Of a stretch of 64,000 bases of DNA, positions 43,226-51,889 are shown in pieces. This stretch comes from UBA8190 sp003453695. GTDB lineage: Bacteria > Actinomycetota > Acidimicrobiia > Acidimicrobiales > UBA8190. The first letter of the stretch is position 1, and each line of letters opens with the position of its first letter. The position numbers were made by a program, and so were the translations under genes. The notes beneath the pieces are model-generated. The model was not told the origin of the DNA. It worked only from the letters and a program-made list of their open reading frames with translations, and did no database searches. The stretch is taken from contig DAIRBY010000003.1 of assembly GCA_036796975.1 (NCBI GenBank), positions 45,089-109,088 on the forward strand. Direction: 5' to 3'.

Positions 43226-44272
43226 TCAAGCGGAGCGCAAGGGCCGGACAACGCGCCGCACCTCGGCGCGGTCCCCGGCCACGAGCAGGTACTCGACGTT
43301 GTGCAGCCGTCCCACCCTGCCCACCCGCTCTCCCGCCGGGTTGTGGATGCCGATGCGGGCACCCACGTAGCGCGCCGACGGATAGGCGAGCACCTCGACG
43401 TGGCCGCGCACGGTGCACATGTCGACCAGCTCGCCGAGCGTGAGGAACGACTCGTCGTTGTAGGACAGCACGAGCAGCCCCGCCCGCACGTCCGCCACCA
43501 CGGCGGCCAGCGCCTCGGGCATGGTGCGTCGCGAGTTGAACACGCTGCGCGTGCCCTGGCGCAGGTCGACGCGTTTGCACGCCACGCCGTAGAACTCCGG
43601 CGCGTCCCAGGCGACGATGGTCTCCCACACATGGTAGTTGGCGTCGTAGCGGTGCTGGTTGTAGGGCGGGTCCAGATAGGCGAGATCGAACTCCCCCACC
43701 GACGCCGCCAGGTCGCAGGCATCTCCGTGCACGGCGCGCCCGGGGCCGTCCAGGAGCTCGGGAGCGCGCAGCTCCAGGTCCCGGTACGACCGTGGCGCCC
43801 ACTCCTTGACGTAGGCCATCTGCAGCCCGGTGGTCGAGTCCACCCGGTCGGCAGCCTCCACGAGGCTCGTGAGCAGCAGCGGTTCGAGCTCGCTGCCGGC
43901 GTAGTGCCGGGCGATGGCGTCGCGCACGGCGTCGATTCGTGCCGCGTTGTGGGGTTGGAAGAAGCGCGACCGCACGCTGAAGGTGTCGGTGACGTATCCG
44001 GGCCGCCCCGGTTCGGCAGTCAGATGGGCCAGCGCCTCGGCCAAGGCGACCTGGTCCACCAGCCCGGCGTCGGTGGCCACGTAGCAGGCGGCGAAGGTCG
44101 AAGCGAAGCGGGTGGAGTCGACGGCGGTCACCTCGGCCCCCGCCCGTTTGAACGCCTGCGCCACCCGCGTGGTCCCGGTGAAGAGATCGAGGGCGCTCCG
44201 GGCGCCCGACGCCAGGAAGAGCTCGGTGAGCACGGGCACGAGCCGTCGCTTCGACCCGATGTACTTGATCAC
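43226..44272 (-). CDS. Adenine-specific DNA methyltransferase (D12/Dam class), orphan
   Basis: A 348-residue alpha-type N6-adenine methyltransferase. YIGSKRRLVPVLTELF and DLFTGTTRVAQAFKRAG form the SAM-binding start, TAVDST the second motif, and DLAYLDPPYNQHRYDANYHVWET contains the catalytic DPPY. Such enzymes methylate adenine in a short target, as in Dam or type II systems. No restriction nuclease or specificity gene is adjacent, so it looks like an orphan methylase, either regulatory or a relic. The GTG at 44272 begins where homologues do (VIKYIGSK). It lies 19 bases downstream of the phosphoribosyltransferase-hydrolase gene. Confidence 0.92.
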   Translation of the reverse strand: MIKYIGSKRRLVPVLTELFLASGARSALDLFTGTTRVAQAFKRAGAEVTAVDSTRFASTFAACYVATDAGLVDQVALAEALAHLTAEPGRPGYVTDTFSVRSRFFQPHNAARIDAVRDAIARHYAGSELEPLLLTSLVEAADRVDSTTGLQMAYVKEWAPRSYRDLELRAPELLDGPGRAVHGDACDLAASVGEFDLAYLDPPYNQHRYDANYHVWETIVAWDAPEFYGVACKRVDLRQGTRSVFNSRRTMPEALAAVVADVRAGLLVLSYNDESFLTLGELVDMCTVRGHVEVLAYPSARYVGARIGIHNPAGERVGRVGRLHNVEYLLVAGDRAEVRRVVRPLRSA

Positions 44273-44291
44273 GGGGTCACGGGGCGGCCGC

Positions 44292-45656
44292 CTAGCGGGT
44301 CGGCCCTGTCGGCCCGGACGGCCGGGACGGCCCGGACTGCCGGGACCGCCGGGACGGCCCAAACGGCCCGGACGGCCCGGACGGCGTGGAGGGCAGCTGC
44401 GCCCAGAACCACTCGACGGCCACCTCCGCCACCCGCTCGAGGGCGCCCGGCTCCTCGAAGAGATGGGTCGCCCCCGCCACGACCTCGAGGCGCGCCTGGG
44501 GCAGCTTCTCGAGCGCCCACCGGTTTGCTTCGAGCACGGCGCTGTCCTCGGAGCCCACGACGAGAAGGGTGGGAGCGCGCACCGCCCGCAACACCGGCTC
44601 CGGAGCGAGATCGGGCCGGCCGCCGCGCGACACCACAGCGGCCACCGCGGAGCCCGGCCTGGCCGCCGTCACCAGGGCGGCGGCGGCGCCGGTGCTCGCC
44701 CCGAAGAGCCCTTGCGACAACGCCGACAGCGACCGGTCGGACGCCGCCCAGTCGGCGGCGGCCGACAACCGCTCGCCCAGGAGCCCGATGTCGAAGACCT
44801 TGGCGCGGTCGTCTGCCTCCTCGTCGGTCAAGAGGTCGAAGAGCAGGGTGCCCAGGCCGGCGTGGTTGAGGACCGACGCCACGGCCCGGTTGCGCGGGCT
44901 GCGCCGGGACGAACCGCTCCCGTGGGCGAACAGGACGAGACCGGCGGCCCCGGACGGCACGGTGAGCTCACCGGGGAGCCGCACCTCACCGGCAGCGGGC
45001 ACCACCACCGGCCGGGACTGCGCCTCGCCCCCGGTGCCGAGCAGGCGGCGCACCTCGTCGTCGGAGGTCTGGCGGAAGTCGTCGTACCACTGGCCGATGC
45101 CGAAGAAACGCTCGGAGACCTCCACGCACACCACGTCGTCGGCCACCGCCTGCAGGGCGCGCACGGCGGCCGGCGGCGCCACGGGGACGGCGAGCACCGC
45201 CCGCGACGCCCCCCTGGCGCGCACGACGGCGATGGCGGCGCGAGCCGTGGCCCCGGTGGCGAGCCCGTCGTCCACCACGACGGCGCTGCGCCCAAGCAGC
45301 TCGACGCCGGGCCGGCCCTGGCGATAGAGGGCCAGGCGGCGCTGCAGTTCCGCCCCTTCCCGGGTGGCGACGTCGTCCAGCACGGCGTCGGACACCTGCA
45401 GCTGGGACACGAGCTCGTCGTTCAGCACGCGCACGCCGCCCTCGCCCAGCGCGCCCATGGCCAGCTCGGGCTGGCGCGGGTAGCCGAGCTTGCGCACGAC
45501 GAGCACGTCGAGGGGCGCTCCGAGCGCCTTCGCCACTTGGGCGGCCACCGGCACGCCGCCCCGTGCCATGCCCAGCACCACCGGCGAGTCGAGGCCGAGG
45601 GGCACCACGAGCTCGGCCAGGAGCCGTCCCGCTTCGGCCCGGTCCCGGAACCGCAC
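44292..45656 (-). CDS. Phosphoribosyltransferase - alpha/beta hydrolase fusion protein
   Basis: A 454-residue two-domain protein. Residues 1-215 are a type I phosphoribosyltransferase-like domain with the PRPP loop VVVDDGLATGATARAA. Residues 215-430 resemble a dienelactone-hydrolase-like alpha/beta hydrolase with GLFGASTGAAAAL as the serine elbow (Gly-Ala-Ser-Thr-Gly) and a terminal GATHLFEEPG histidine. The last 24 residues are Ser/Gly/Pro repeats. Similar fusions occur in other bacteria, but I know of no established reaction. The GTG starts one base after the stop of the small Cys-rich gene, so the cluster is probably one operon with the PASTA kinase. Confidence 0.85.
   Translation of the reverse strand: MRFRDRAEAGRLLAELVVPLGLDSPVVLGMARGGVPVAAQVAKALGAPLDVLVVRKLGYPRQPELAMGALGEGGVRVLNDELVSQLQVSDAVLDDVATREGAELQRRLALYRQGRPGVELLGRSAVVVDDGLATGATARAAIAVVRARGASRAVLAVPVAPPAAVRALQAVADDVVCVEVSERFFGIGQWYDDFRQTSDDEVRRLLGTGGEAQSRPVVVPAAGEVRLPGELTVPSGAAGLVLFAHGSGSSRRSPRNRAVASVLNHAGLGTLLFDLLTDEEADDRAKVFDIGLLGERLSAAADWAASDRSLSALSQGLFGASTGAAAALVTAARPGSAVAAVVSRGGRPDLAPEPVLRAVRAPTLLVVGSEDSAVLEANRWALEKLPQARLEVVAGATHLFEEPGALERVAEVAVEWFWAQLPSTPSGPSGPFGPSRRSRQSGPSRPSGPTGPTR
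44308..44388. repeat. 9-bp GC-rich repeat at the 3' end of the PRT-hydrolase gene
   Basis: Degenerate copies of CGGACGGCC / CGGGACGGC arrays (period 9, some 6) encode the Ser-Gly-Pro tail. It is similar in style to the repeat tails of cimA, leuD and ilvN. Confidence 0.8.
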
Positions 45657-45657
45657 G

Positions 45658-45981
45658 TCAGCCAGACCGCAACCGCCCGAGGCGCCGCATCCACCAGTCG
45701 GGATCGCGGGCGTGGGCGTGGAAGTGGTCGGGGATCTGCCGCATCACCTCGTCGGCCGACCACCGCCCGGCGCCGAGCACGGCGTCCGCGGCCTGCGCCA
45801 GCTGGTCCAGCATGTGCCGCCGTACCTGGTCGGGCGGGTCGACGGCGTGCTCCCGCCATACCACCATGGGCACGGCGCACACCTCGCACTCGGCCACCCA
45901 GCACACCTCGTCCTCGTGGTACCAGGTGGTGAGGCGCGCCGCCTCGCACAGCTCACACGCTCGCCCAGGCGCGCCACCCAC
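45658..45981 (-). CDS. Small cysteine-rich protein, possible zinc-binding, unknown function
   Basis: A 107-residue protein. CELCEAARLTTWYHED is followed by CWVAECEVC, giving two CxxC pairs 20-odd residues apart, which could hold one zinc. The C-terminal half has HFHAHARDPDWWMRRLG, slightly reminiscent of HIT-type histidine motifs. I know no family for it. The GTG start has TAGGGACG in front and lies five bases after the kinase stop; its stop is one base before the hydrolase fusion. This placement suggests joint function or at least joint expression with them. Confidence 0.75.
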   Translation of the reverse strand: MGGAPGRACELCEAARLTTWYHEDEVCWVAECEVCAVPMVVWREHAVDPPDQVRRHMLDQLAQAADAVLGAGRWSADEVMRQIPDHFHAHARDPDWWMRRLGRLRSG

Positions 45982-45986
45982 CGTCC

Positions 45987-47891
45987 CTACTGCAGCGTCA
46001 TGTCGACGGAGGACCCGGGCGGGACGGGCGTACCGGTGGACGGCGACGTCTGGACGACGCGACCCGATCCACGGCCCGAGATGTTGCCCGGCTGCAGCCC
46101 GGCGTTCTGCAGAGCCGTCAGCGCCTGCTGCAACGTGTCGCCCAACAGGTTGGGCACGGGCACCGGTGGTGGCCCCTGGGAGATCTGCACCACCACGGTG
46201 GTGCCTTGGGGCGCCTGGCCGGTCGGGCTCCAGCTCACCACCTGACCGGAGGGCACCGTGGTGCTGTAGGTGTTCTGGCACTGCGCCTTCAGGCTCACCG
46301 CCTGCAGCGTGGTGGTGGCGCCCTGGCACGTCGAGCCGGTCAGCGAAGGGATCGTCTCGATGGGAGGACCCGACGACACCACCACGTGGACGGCTGAGCC
46401 GAGCGGTGCCCGGCCCTGCGGGCTCCAGTCGATCACCGCGCCGGAGACGACGGTGGTCGAGTTCTGCTGGGTGCACGCCGACCGGAGCTGGGCGGCGGCC
46501 AGCATCGAGGCGACCTGGGCGCACCCGCCGGTCACCGACGACAGCGACGGCACCGCCACCGGAGGCGGGCCCGACGACAGCACGACCTTGACCGTCGATC
46601 CCTCCTTGAGCACGGTGCCGGCGACAGGCGTCTCTCTGATCACGTCCCCGGTGGGCACCGTCACCGACGACCGGTGGCCGGCGACGGCCAGGGTGAAGTG
46701 GTCCCGGCGCAGGGCCTGACGGGCGGCTGTTTCGGTGTCGCCGGTGACCGCCGGCAGCCGGTGGGAGGCCACGAACAGCCCCGAGGCGCTGACACCGTAG
46801 GCAGCGGCCCCCACGAGGAGCAGGGCGGCCAGGACGACGAGGGCGATCTTGACCGGCGTCCGGCCCAAGAAGCCCGCCACCCGGCGGCGCGCCGGCTCTG
46901 CTTTCGGGCCGCGGGGCGCGCTGTCGCCGGCGAGGTCGGCAGCGGCCGGGGCCGGGGTGGAGAGCCCCAGTTCGGTGAGGTCGTCGGCTTTGGCCCGCTC
47001 CCGGCTGGAGGGCGCCGGTGGCAACTTGTGGCCGCCGGGCCCGGCGAGGGGCAGCGGTGCGGTCTGCGGAACCTCGGTGCCGAGCGCCCGCAGGCGGGCG
47101 GCGAACGACGAGGCGTCGAGGCGCTGGTCGGGGTCGCCACTGGTGGCGGCGTCCAGGACGGGGGCCAGGGGGCCCAGCGCGTCGTGGCCGGGGAGGCGGG
47201 CGTCGACGCGTGCCATGAGCGTGGCCAACGTGGTGTCGGCGACGAAGGGCACCATGCCGGTGACCGCCTCGTAGAGGACGAGGGCCAGGGAGTAGACGTC
47301 GGCCCGGCCGTCCACCTGACGGCCCTGCGCCTGTTCCGGCGCGGCGTAGCGTGCCGTCCCCAGCGTCGTGCCCACGGGCTCGGTCCAGGCGGCCTCGGCC
47401 AGCGCCCGTGCCAACCCGAAGTCGGCGAGGCGCAACCGGCTGTCCTCGCCGAAGAGCAGGTTGGCCGGCTTCACGTCACGGTGCACGAAGCCGCGGCCGT
47501 GGGCGTAGGCCAGCCCCTCGGCGGCTTCGCTTCCCACCAGCAGCGCCTGGGCCATCGACAGCCGCCGTCCTTCGTCGAGGATGTCGCGCAGCGACCCGCC
47601 GCCGCACAGCTCCGTCACGAGGAACGGCCCGAAGTCGTCCTCGCCCCAGTCGTGCACGGCCAGGATGTAGGGGTGGGCGAGCGATGCCGCCGCTTGCGCC
47701 TCGGCCTGGAAGCGACGCAGGAACGCCGAGTCACCCGCCAGCGCCGGGTGGAGCACCTTGATCGCCACCCGCCGGCGCAGCGTGACGTCCCACGCACAGA
47801 AGACGTGCGCCGACGCGCCACTTCCGAGAGCGGATTCGATCCGGTAGCGACCAGCGAGGACGCGTCCGATGGAGTCGGTGATCGTCGGCAT
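45987..47891 (-). CDS. PASTA-domain Ser/Thr protein kinase (PknB-like)
   Basis: A 634-residue membrane kinase. The kinase domain (1-275) has the Gly loop GSGASAHV, Lys45 in VAIKVL, VHRDVKPANLL, DFG at 157 and AAPEQ. A juxtamembrane Ala/Pro linker leads to one transmembrane helix (about 347-366), then four extracellular PASTA repeats to the C-terminus, the last ending in VDMTLQ. PASTA domains sense muropeptides or lipid II, so it probably monitors the cell wall. Unlike typical pknB loci it is not next to fts or pbp genes. The ATG at 47891 lies 12 bases after TAGCCT. Confidence 0.95.
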   Translation of the reverse strand: MPTITDSIGRVLAGRYRIESALGSGASAHVFCAWDVTLRRRVAIKVLHPALAGDSAFLRRFQAEAQAAASLAHPYILAVHDWGEDDFGPFLVTELCGGGSLRDILDEGRRLSMAQALLVGSEAAEGLAYAHGRGFVHRDVKPANLLFGEDSRLRLADFGLARALAEAAWTEPVGTTLGTARYAAPEQAQGRQVDGRADVYSLALVLYEAVTGMVPFVADTTLATLMARVDARLPGHDALGPLAPVLDAATSGDPDQRLDASSFAARLRALGTEVPQTAPLPLAGPGGHKLPPAPSSRERAKADDLTELGLSTPAPAAADLAGDSAPRGPKAEPARRRVAGFLGRTPVKIALVVLAALLLVGAAAYGVSASGLFVASHRLPAVTGDTETAARQALRRDHFTLAVAGHRSSVTVPTGDVIRETPVAGTVLKEGSTVKVVLSSGPPPVAVPSLSSVTGGCAQVASMLAAAQLRSACTQQNSTTVVSGAVIDWSPQGRAPLGSAVHVVVSSGPPIETIPSLTGSTCQGATTTLQAVSLKAQCQNTYSTTVPSGQVVSWSPTGQAPQGTTVVVQISQGPPPVPVPNLLGDTLQQALTALQNAGLQPGNISGRGSGRVVQTSPSTGTPVPPGSSVDMTLQ

Positions 47892-47963
47892 GGGGCCGCG
47901 TCCAGGCTATCGACGCTCCGCCACCGGACGGTGGACGTCAGCGAAACAGCATCGCAATTCCGG

Positions 47964-48001
47964 TATGGGAGGCGCCCGGATCCCGTATGGGAGGCGCCCG
48001 G
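47964..48001. repeat. 22-bp direct repeat upstream of the PASTA kinase gene
   Basis: TATGGGAGGCGCCCGG occurs at 47964-47979 and again at 47986-48001, exactly 22 bases (two helix turns) apart, with the flanking bases also alike. It lies 70-110 bases upstream of the kinase start and just past the end of the Nudix gene. Spacing on one helix face suggests a regulator site. Confidence 0.8.
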
Positions 48002-48023
48002 GTCCGGGGAAACCGGCCGGATC

Positions 48024-48506
48024 TCAGCCTGGCACGGCCCCCACCAGGCGGCCCTCCTCGAGGTAGAGGACCGACGACGAGCGACGGGCGGCACCCACCC
48101 GCCGCCGCACCGCCGGCCGCAGCAGCCGGTCGGCCTCGGCGTCGTCCACGAACCGGAACTCGGCGATCTCCCCCGCCTGCACCACGATGCCCGCCAAGGC
48201 GTCGTCGTCCACCGATCCGCAGTCGAAGAGGATGCGCACCCCTCCGGCGTGGTCGGGACGGGGGCGCAGGAAGTCGACGCAGCGCAGACGCCCGCTCCTC
48301 ACCACGAGCCCGCACTCCTCTGCCACCTCGCGTCGGCACGCCTCCCACGGCGTCTCGCCGCTGTCCTCCATCTGGCCGCCGGGGATGGTCCAGCCCGACT
48401 TGTAGGTGGGCTTGAGCACCAGCAGGCGATCGTGGGCGTCCACGATGAGCGCGCCCACCGAGACGGGCAGCCGTGGTGGGAACCCCACACCCGCCGGCTC
48501 GGTCAC
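48024..48506 (-). CDS. Nudix hydrolase
   Basis: A 160-residue protein with a complete Nudix box: GGQMEDSGETPWEACRREVA then EECGL, fitting GX5EX7REUXEEXGU. It likely hydrolyses a nucleoside diphosphate linked to another group, for example oxidised nucleotides; substrates cannot be read from the sequence. The GTG start overlaps the ligA stop (GTGA), so it is the last gene of a mnmA-ligA-nudix run and may act in DNA or nucleotide-pool upkeep. Confidence 0.93.
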   Translation of the reverse strand: MTEPAGVGFPPRLPVSVGALIVDAHDRLLVLKPTYKSGWTIPGGQMEDSGETPWEACRREVAEECGLVVRSGRLRCVDFLRPRPDHAGGVRILFDCGSVDDDALAGIVVQAGEIAEFRFVDDAEADRLLRPAVRRRVGAARRSSSVLYLEEGRLVGAVPG

Positions 48507-50593
48507 GACGGACCGCCGGGAACCTCTCCCGTCTCGAGCAGCTCGCCGAAGCGGGACCCGTCGACGACGGGGATGCCGAGCTCCTCGGCCTTGCTCAACT
48601 TGGCGGTGCCCGGCTCGGTCCCCACCACCACGGCGAAGGTCTTGGCCGACACGCTCCCCGGTGACTTGCCGCCGCGGGCCAGGATCGCCTCCTCGGCTTC
48701 TTCACGGCTGAAGCCGGGCAGCGTCCCGGTCACGACCACCGACTTGCCGGCCAGCGTCTGGGCGGGACCACCGGAGCGCCCCCCGCCGCCGCCGGCCGCC
48801 GACGACGGCGACGCCGCCGGCGCCGGCTCGCGCAGCGTCAGCCCCGCCTTGCGCAGCTTGTCGACGACGACCCCGTTGCGCGGCAGCGCCAGGAACTCGG
48901 CCACGCTGTCGGCGATCACGGTGCCGATCCCTTCCACGGCGGCGAGCGCCTCGGGGGCGGCGTCCACGATGGCGTCGAGCGACGGCAGCGCCCGCGCCAG
49001 CGCCCGGGCGCCGGTGGGGCCCAGGTGGCGGATCCCCAGGGCGACGAGCAGGCGCGACAGCGGCCGGTCCTTCGACTCCTCGATGGCCCCGAGAAGGTTG
49101 TCGGCCGAGACGGCGGCCATGCGCTCCAGCGCGATCAACTTGTGGCGATCGAGGAAGTAGACGTCGGCGGGGTCGGCGAGGAGGCCGGCCTCGACCAGCT
49201 GGACCACGCGCTTCTCCCCGAGCCCCTCGATGTCCATGGCGCCGCGCGAGGCGAAGTGGACGATGCGCTGGACGCGCTGGGCCGGGCACTCCAGGTTGGT
49301 GCAGAAGGTGTCGCTCTCGCCGGGCAGCCGGATGAGGGGCTGGCCGCAGCTCGGGCAGGCGGCCGGGAAGTGCCACGGGCGCGACCGCTTGGGCCGCTCG
49401 GTGAGCACCGGCCCCACCACCTCGGGGATGACGTCCCCCGCTTTGCGCACCACGACGGTGTCGCCGGGACGGACGTTCTTGAGCGCCACCTGGTCCTCGT
49501 TGTGCAAGGTGGCCAGGCCCACCGTCGACCCGCCCACGAACACCGGCTCGAGCACGGCGAAGGGGGTGGCCCGTCCGGTCCGCCCGATCGACACCATGAT
49601 GTCGCGCAGCTTGGTGGTGCGCTCCTCGGGCGGGAACTTGAAGGCGATGGCCCACCGCGGCGCGTGCGACGTGGCGCCGAGGCGGCGCTGCAGGGCCAGG
49701 TCGTCGACCTTCACCACCACGCCGTCGATCTCGTAGTCGAGGTCGTGGCGATGGTCCCGCCAGCGGGTGCAGAAGGTGAACACCTCGTCGATCCCGTGCA
49801 CCACTTTGATCTCGGGGTTGACCGGGAACCCGCATTGGCGCAGCAGCTCCAGTGCCTCGCTCTGACGCCCGAGCTCCGGCCCGCCCTCGAGAGCGCCGAT
49901 CTGGTACGTCCAGAACTCGAGGTCGCGTCCGGCGGTGACCCGTGGGTCCTTCTGACGCAGCGAGCCGGCGGCGGAGTTGCGGGGGTTGGCGAAGGTCTTC
50001 TGGCCTGCCTCGAGCTGGCGGTTGTTGAGCTCCTCGAACGACGGCACCGGCATGTACACCTCGCCGCGCGCCTCCATGAGTGCGGGGACCGGGCCCCGTC
50101 CCGACGGCCAGCGCAGGCGCTTGGGGACGACGTCGATGGTGGCCACGTTGGCGGTGACGTCCTCACCCGTGACGCCGTCGCCGCGCGTGGCCGCCCGGGT
50201 GAACCGGCCCTGTTCGTAGGTGAGCGACATGGCCAGCCCGTCGATCTTGAGCTCGCACACGAAGTCGGCGCCGAGCGCCCCGGGATCGATCCTCCCGATG
50301 CGCGCCGCCCAAGCCTGGAGCTCGACGTCGTCCATGGCGTTGTCGAGGCTCATCATCGCCACGGCGTGGCGCGCCGGGGCGAACAGCACGGAGGGGGCCC
50401 CCGACACCCGCTGGGTGGGCGAGTCGGGGGTGACCAGCTCGGGATGACGCTCCTCGATGTGGCGCAGCTCGCCGACGAGGGCGTCGTAGTCGGCGTCGGG
50501 GATCTCGGGCGCGTCCAGCTCGTAGTAGCGCCGGTCGTGGTAGGCGATCTTCGCCCGCAGCTCCTCGACCCGCTGGGCGGCGTCGTCGGCCAT
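48503..50593 (-). CDS. ligA: NAD-dependent DNA ligase
   Basis: A 696-residue LigA. The Ia domain is at the N-terminus (YHDRRYYELDAPEIPDADYDAL), the adenylated lysine in CELKIDGLAMSL, the OB fold around residues 320-400, the Cys4 zinc finger in CPSCGQPL / CTNLECPAQ, helix-hairpin-helix repeats in 450-590, a Ser/Ala/Gly linker, and a BRCT domain in the last 80 residues (SVVVTGTLPGFSREEAEEAI). It seals nicks in replication and repair with NAD. The ATG at 50593 is followed by the family's usual first helix. Confidence 0.97.
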   Translation of the reverse strand: MADDAAQRVEELRAKIAYHDRRYYELDAPEIPDADYDALVGELRHIEERHPELVTPDSPTQRVSGAPSVLFAPARHAVAMMSLDNAMDDVELQAWAARIGRIDPGALGADFVCELKIDGLAMSLTYEQGRFTRAATRGDGVTGEDVTANVATIDVVPKRLRWPSGRGPVPALMEARGEVYMPVPSFEELNNRQLEAGQKTFANPRNSAAGSLRQKDPRVTAGRDLEFWTYQIGALEGGPELGRQSEALELLRQCGFPVNPEIKVVHGIDEVFTFCTRWRDHRHDLDYEIDGVVVKVDDLALQRRLGATSHAPRWAIAFKFPPEERTTKLRDIMVSIGRTGRATPFAVLEPVFVGGSTVGLATLHNEDQVALKNVRPGDTVVVRKAGDVIPEVVGPVLTERPKRSRPWHFPAACPSCGQPLIRLPGESDTFCTNLECPAQRVQRIVHFASRGAMDIEGLGEKRVVQLVEAGLLADPADVYFLDRHKLIALERMAAVSADNLLGAIEESKDRPLSRLLVALGIRHLGPTGARALARALPSLDAIVDAAPEALAAVEGIGTVIADSVAEFLALPRNGVVVDKLRKAGLTLREPAPAASPSSAAGGGGGRSGGPAQTLAGKSVVVTGTLPGFSREEAEEAILARGGKSPGSVSAKTFAVVVGTEPGTAKLSKAEELGIPVVDGSRFGELLETGEVPGGPS

Positions 50594-50645
50594 GCGGCGA
50601 GCGTACCGACGGGCTGCGGCGCCGCAGCGAAGCGGTCCCGGGCCG

Positions 50646-51710
50646 CTACCCCCGGGCCGGCGCCACGGCGGCGGCGGCCACGCCCGAGCCGAGCACCACG
50701 TCGGTGTCCACGGGGTCGTACAGCGCCACGGTCTGGCCCGGTGCCACCAGCCGCTGGGGCTCGTCGAAGCGCACCCCGTCCCCGGTGAAGCCGGCCGGCA
50801 CCGGCCGCCCGTGGGCGCTCGTCTGCGACAGCAGGCGCGCCCCCACCTCGGGCGCGCCGTCGACCCAGGACCAGTCGCCGAGACGGAGCGACCGCGATCG
50901 CGCCCACGACTCGGACCCCACCGTCACCCGGCGGGCGTCCACGTCGACGGCCAGCGCGAAGCGGCGGCGGCCGTCGAGCCCCAGGCCGAGGCCGCGGCGC
51001 TGACCGACGGTCACCAGCTCCACGGCCGGCACCGTCCCCACCTCGGCCCCGCTGTCGGCGTCCACCAGGGTCCCGGGGTGGAGCGCCGCCCGCCCGGCGA
51101 GGAAGCCGGCTCTGCCCGTGGCGGAGTGGATGAAGCAGACGTCCTGGCTGTCAGCCTTGTCGGCGGTGCGCAGGCCGAGGCGCCGGGCCACGGCGCGCAC
51201 CTCGGTCTTCTGCATGGTCCCCACCGGCAGGAGCACCTGCGCCAGCTGGGAGGAGCTCAGCATCGACAGCACGTACGACTGGTCCTTCGAGGGATCGGCC
51301 CCCCGAAGGAGCCTGGCCCCGCGGGCACCCGGGACGACCCGGGCGTGATGGCCCGTGGCCAGGGCGTCGAAGCCGAGGCGCCGGGCCCGGCGCAGCAGGG
51401 CGGCGAACTTCACGTGCCGGTTGCACTCGATGCAGGGATTGGGTGTCTGGCCCCGCTGGTGCCCGGCGACGTACGGGCTGACGACGGACTGCTCGAACAG
51501 CGAGGTCATGTTGAACACGTGGTGGGGCACGCCCAGTTGGCGCGCCACGCTGCGCGCGTCCTCGACGTCGGACACCGAGCAGCACCCGGAATCGGAGGCG
51601 CCGCCCCACAGCTTCAAGGTGGCCCCCGTCACCTCGTGGCCGTCCTCGACCAGAAAGGCGGCGGCAACCGACGAGTCGACACCACCGGACATGGCGACGA
51701 GGACGCGCAC
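50646..51710 (-). CDS. mnmA: tRNA-specific 2-thiouridylase
   Basis: A 354-residue MnmA (TrmU). AMSGGVDSSVAAAFL is the PP-loop; the catalytic cysteines lie in TPNPCIECNRHVKF and SQDVCFI. It thiolates U34 of tRNA(Lys), tRNA(Glu) and tRNA(Gln), using sulfur from a cysteine desulfurase. I choose the GTG at 51710 because TACGCT lies eight bases before it; GTG 51716 is in frame. The matching desulfurase gene is nearby on the same strand, separated by an inverted diguanylate cyclase gene. Confidence 0.95.
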   Translation of the reverse strand: MRVLVAMSGGVDSSVAAAFLVEDGHEVTGATLKLWGGASDSGCCSVSDVEDARSVARQLGVPHHVFNMTSLFEQSVVSPYVAGHQRGQTPNPCIECNRHVKFAALLRRARRLGFDALATGHHARVVPGARGARLLRGADPSKDQSYVLSMLSSSQLAQVLLPVGTMQKTEVRAVARRLGLRTADKADSQDVCFIHSATGRAGFLAGRAALHPGTLVDADSGAEVGTVPAVELVTVGQRRGLGLGLDGRRRFALAVDVDARRVTVGSESWARSRSLRLGDWSWVDGAPEVGARLLSQTSAHGRPVPAGFTGDGVRFDEPQRLVAPGQTVALYDPVDTDVVLGSGVAAAAVAPARG

Positions 51711-51889
51711 GGCCACGAAGCGTACGCGTCGTTGTGCAATGCCACCGCGGCGCGCGCAACAGCATCCCAATGATCGAACGGGGCGAGGAAAACCGAAGGA
51801 GCGGAGTCGACTCGGCGTTCTTCCCATGAAAAGATCAACTACGGACCGAAGCGGCGCCGCCGCTGAGGTGGAGAAATCCCCCCAAACCC

